Source: Verrucomicrobiota bacterium
GTDB taxonomy: Bacteria; Verrucomicrobiota; Verrucomicrobiia; Verrucomicrobiales; DEV007
Assembly (NCBI GenBank): GCA_020630835.1
Contig: JAHDIL010000037.1
Span: 1-8,000 of the forward strand
DNA: 8,000 nucleotides
Direction of reading: 5' to 3'
The translations under genes and the position numbers were made by a program. The notes under the pieces are model-generated. The model was not told where the DNA came from and ran no database searches. It saw nothing but the letters and a program-made list of their open reading frames with translations. This document shows positions 5,893 through 8,000 of the stretch, one piece after another; position 1 is the first letter of the stretch, and every line of letters begins with the position of its first letter.

Positions 5893-6449
5893 ATTAGGTC
5901 CTTCTCCTTGGCGGCGAAGTGCTCGTCGATCGCTTTCACATACTTGTCGGTCAGGTCCTGAACACTTTTCTCCATATCATGAGCGTTATCCTCAGTGATC
6001 TCGCTGGATTTGAGAGCTGACTTGAGCTTGTCGTTGGCATCCTTGCGAGCGGAGCGGATGCGCACGCGCCCCTGCTCAGCCATGTCCTTGATCACCTTTA
6101 CGAGATCTCGACGGCGCTCCTCAGAGAGCTCCGGGATAGGTAAGCGGATGATGCGCCCGTCAGATGCTGGAGTGATACCGAGCTTAGACTCACGGAGTGC
6201 TCGCTCGATGTCCTGCATGGTGGATGGGTCATGTGGCTGGACGGTCAGCATACGTGGCTCAGGGGCAGAGACGAGAGCCAGCTGCTTCAGCGCCATCGAT
6301 GAGCCATAGGCCTCGACGTTGACAGTAATGTTATCAAGCAGAGCGGGGCTCGCCTTGCCAGTGCGGACCGATGACATTTCCTGCGAAACAAAATCCACAG
6401 CCTTCTGCATCGTTTCCTCCGTTTCGAGGAGTAGGGTATCAGTATCCAT
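5883..6449 (-). CDS. frr: Ribosome recycling factor
   Basis: 188-aa cytoplasmic protein that, with EF-G, splits the post-termination ribosome so the subunits can be reused. The whole family pattern is present: an N-terminal helix with MSSVRTGKASPALLDNI (25-41), the middle beta domain (VNVEAYGSSMALKQLA at 43-58, PRMLTVQPHD at 65-74), LGITPASDGRIIRLPIPELSEERR split over 90-113, and the C-terminal long helices. The arginine-rich stretch RVRIRSARKDAND (128-140) contains the residues that contact rRNA. The length is close to the usual 185 aa. The start is ATG at 6449, with no Shine-Dalgarno (CAATACCTACTT precedes it). It lies 38 bases after pyrH, the conserved partner in many bacteria, so both are likely on one transcript. 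Confidence 0.98.
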   Translation of the reverse strand: MDTDTLLLETEETMQKAVDFVSQEMSSVRTGKASPALLDNITVNVEAYGSSMALKQLALVSAPEPRMLTVQPHDPSTMQDIERALRESKLGITPASDGRIIRLPIPELSEERRRDLVKVIKDMAEQGRVRIRSARKDANDKLKSALKSSEITEDNAHDMEKSVQDLTDKYVKAIDEHFAAKEKDLMTV

Positions 6450-6487
6450 AAGTAGGTATTGGGTTGAGGGGGAGCTGTCGATAGGTG

Positions 6488-7210
6488 TTATGAACCACCG
6501 ACTACGGAACCAATTGACTCTCCCATGAGGGCGCGGGAGATATTATTCGGCTCGTTCATATCAAAGACTACGATGGGGATGTTGTTGTCGCGACAGAGAG
6601 TGAAAGCCGTGCCATCCATCACCTTGAGGTCTTGTGCCAAGGCATCAGTAAAGGAGATGCTCTCATATTTTTTAGCATCGGCATGCTCGTTTGGGTCCTT
6701 GTCATAGATCCCGTCTACCTTTGTCGCTTTGAAAATGGCATCAGCCCCGATCTCGCTGGCGCGCAGAGCAGCCGTTGTATCCGTGGTAAAGAAGGGGTTG
6801 CCCGTGCCTGCACCAAAGACGACGACTCGTCCCTTCTCCAGCTGGCGCAATGCTTTACGGCGGATAAAGGTCTCCGCTACGTTCTGCATCTCGATAGCGG
6901 AATGCACATGCGATTTTACGCCCACGGCAGTTAGAGCGCCTTGCACAGCCAGCGCATTCATCACCGTCGCTAGCATGCCTACGTAGTCAGCAGTTGCCCG
7001 GTCCATGCCTCGGCCCGCCGCTGAAGCTCCGCGCCAGAAGTTGCCACCACCCACGACGACAGCGACTTCCACACCAGCTTGTTGCGCCACTTTGATCTGC
7101 TCCGCCATACCCTCGACTATCTCTGGTGAAATATTATCTTGGCTGCCCGGCTCACGGAGGGCTTCACCAGAAAGTTTCAGAATGACACGTTTGTAGATAG
7201 GGCTGGGCAT
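6488..7210 (-). CDS. pyrH: UMP kinase (uridylate kinase)
   Basis: 240-aa cytoplasmic enzyme of the amino-acid-kinase fold that converts UMP to UDP with ATP, the first committed step from UMP to UTP and [15 protein letters not shown] (7-18) is the phosphate-binding start. [11 protein letters not shown] (51-61), [16 protein letters not shown] (73-88) and [19 protein letters not shown] (133-151) are signature segments, and [12 protein letters not shown] (162-173) closes the nucleotide site. [16 protein letters not shown] (203-218) is the typical C-terminal strand region. The length matches the bacterial family (about 240). The reading frame stays open upstream for another 116 codons, overlapping fmt in a different frame, but the conserved protein starts at ATG 7210. 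No Shine-Dalgarno: the start is preceded by TTCCTTCCCTCCT. It lies 61 bases after the fmt stop and 38 before frr. The enzyme is normally activated by GTP and inhibited by UTP. Confidence 0.98.
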   Translation of the reverse strand: MPSPIYKRVILKLSGEALREPGSQDNISPEIVEGMAEQIKVAQQAGVEVAVVVGGGNFWRGASAAGRGMDRATADYVGMLATVMNALAVQGALTAVGVKSHVHSAIEMQNVAETFIRRKALRQLEKGRVVVFGAGTGNPFFTTDTTAALRASEIGADAIFKATKVDGIYDKDPNEHADAKKYESISFTDALAQDLKVMDGTAFTLCRDNNIPIVVFDMNEPNNISRALMGESIGSVVGGS

Positions 7211-7271
7211 AGGAGGGAAGGAACGGTTCTCCCAACCTGTCAGACTCCGATTGGAATTCAAAAGAAAAATG
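7211..7271 (-). other. fmt-pyrH intergenic gap
   Basis: These 61 bases begin right after the fmt stop with ATTTTTCTTTTG. A 4-bp stem TGTC/GACA overlaps the fmt stop codon just before this T-rich run, which gives a faint resemblance to a terminator. Arms CCTGTC (near the fmt end) and GACAGG (about 35 bases on) could pair instead. I see no clear promoter, and the gap ends in a pyrimidine-rich tract before the pyrH start. Confidence 0.3.
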
Positions 7272-8000
7272 TCAGGTCGACAGGAAACGGGCGTCCTCGG
7301 CGACTGAAAAGCCGCGTAGCAGATCCTGTAGAGGCATTCGTTTCTTGCCTGGAACCTGCCATGGACCCGTGAGTTTGAGCTGCCCCTCGCCACAGGCAAC
7401 GGTGATTCCGTCCTTATCCACTTGCTCGATGTTTCCGGGGGGCGATGAGGAAGATTCGGGTATGACTTCCGCGTGCGGGAAAATCTTGATCTGTTGCGGC
7501 TCCCCGTCCGACCCGTTTTGCAATACTCCGGCCGTTCCCGGCCATGGATCAAAAGCACGGATGCGCCGTTCGATCTCTACGGCAGGCTGTGCCCAGTCGA
7601 TCAGGCCATCCTCTCGCGCGAGTTTGCCGCAATGTGTTGCCAGAGCTTCGTCCTGGATTGTGCCGGTAGTTGGATCAGTGAGCAGGGCTGGTAAGCCATT
7701 CTCTAGCACTTGCGGGCTCAGCTCTGCCAGCCGATCGTGCAGACTGCCACCCGTTTCTGCCGCGTCGAGCGTGATTGCTTCCTTATGAATCATCGGTCCA
7801 GCATCCAGCTTCTGCTCGATGTGCATGAGAGTCACCCCGCTTGTCTCGTCGCCCGCTGCAATGGCCGACTGGATCGGCGCTGCCCCTCGATGGCGAGGTA
7901 AAAGTGAGGCGTGCAGGTTTACGCAAGCGAGTCGAGGCATAGCGATGACCTCCTGCGGCAGGATCTGCCCATAGGCCATCACGACGAAAAAATCGGCCTT
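7272..8000 (-). CDS. fmt: Methionyl-tRNA formyltransferase (N-terminus beyond the window)
   Basis: The last 242 residues are visible; the reading frame runs off the right edge. The enzyme transfers a formyl group from 10-formyl-tetrahydrofolate to initiator Met-tRNA for translation initiation. The visible part begins with [15 protein letters not shown], then [18 protein letters not shown] with the catalytic Asn and His (visible residues 28 and 30). KLDAGPMI follows with the catalytic Asp at 66. The Asn-to-Asp spacing of 38 equals that of E. coli Fmt (N106, D144), so about 78 residues are missing and the full protein would be near 320 aa. From about visible residue 125 on ([24 protein letters not shown]) is the C-terminal tRNA-binding beta-barrel domain. 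It precedes pyrH on the same strand; a shared transcript is plausible. Confidence 0.97.
   Translation of the reverse strand, partial: KADFFVVMAYGQILPQEVIAMPRLACVNLHASLLPRHRGAAPIQSAIAAGDETSGVTLMHIEQKLDAGPMIHKEAITLDAAETGGSLHDRLAELSPQVLENGLPALLTDPTTGTIQDEALATHCGKLAREDGLIDWAQPAVEIERRIRAFDPWPGTAGVLQNGSDGEPQQIKIFPHAEVIPESSSSPPGNIEQVDKDGITVACGEGQLKLTGPWQVPGKKRMPLQDLLRGFSVAEDARFLST

Noticed and set aside
7236..7290. Intrinsic terminator at the end of fmt
   Set aside because: The T-rich run is real, but the stem before it is only 4 bp, too weak to call.
7211..7558. In-frame extension of pyrH by 116 codons upstream, overlapping fmt
   Set aside because: The conserved UMP kinase begins at 7210 at the normal family length. 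The extension is low-complexity, Arg/Ser/Pro-rich and overlaps well-conserved fmt in another frame.
7345..7788. 147-codon open frame on the plus strand
   Set aside because: Antisense to conserved fmt. Its Ser/Pro/Cys-rich composition is what a shadow of a real gene gives.
1..8000. Mobile element, CRISPR, phage or defence island
   Set aside because: No transposase, integrase, direct-repeat array, tRNA or defence-type protein is visible. Every sizeable stretch is explained by conserved housekeeping genes on one strand.

Overview
This window looks like ordinary housekeeping chromosome from a Gram-negative bacterium. All genes lie on the minus strand, packed closely (gaps of 36 to 143 bases, no overlaps), and the whole window is accounted for. 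The best taxonomic guess is the phylum Verrucomicrobiota. The reasons are the gene neighbourhood, the style of the membrane-anchored SurA/PpiD-like protein (519 aa), the stand-alone protein resembling the iron-sulfur part of Deinococcus DR2241, and the near-absence of Shine-Dalgarno sequences. This is inference from general familiarity, not from a search.

Reading in the direction of transcription (right to left), the window opens inside fmt (methionyl-tRNA formyltransferase, its first ~78 residues off the right edge). Then come pyrH (UMP kinase), frr (ribosome recycling factor) and a left-handed beta-helix hexapeptide acyltransferase related to the acetyltransferase half of GlmU. A possible intrinsic terminator follows that gene. 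Next are a beta-CASP metallo-beta-lactamase-fold RNA-processing nuclease and lysC (aspartate kinase, GTG start). After lysC comes a small four-cysteine protein, probably Fe-S binding and DR2241-like. Last is a periplasm-facing SurA/PpiD-like folding factor with one N-terminal membrane anchor. The first 35 bases downstream of it hold at most the first codons of another minus-strand gene.

Functionally, fmt, pyrH and frr serve translation initiation, pyrimidine nucleotide supply and ribosome recycling. LysC commits aspartate to lysine, threonine, methionine and diaminopimelate. The hexapeptide protein plausibly acts in amino-sugar or envelope precursor metabolism. The beta-CASP protein probably acts on RNA, and the SurA/PpiD-like protein on envelope protein folding.

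I found no mobile element, CRISPR array, tRNA, rRNA, phage gene or obvious defence system, and no convincing new system. The points worth a second look are mostly regulatory or translational. All seven visible starts lack a usable Shine-Dalgarno sequence, and several sit behind pyrimidine tracts. Two candidate sigma70-type promoters occur: one with a strong hairpin at the predicted 5' end of the mRNA, one with a perfect dyad filling its spacer. A possible internal start could make a separate regulatory subunit of aspartate kinase. The four-cysteine protein is little characterised.
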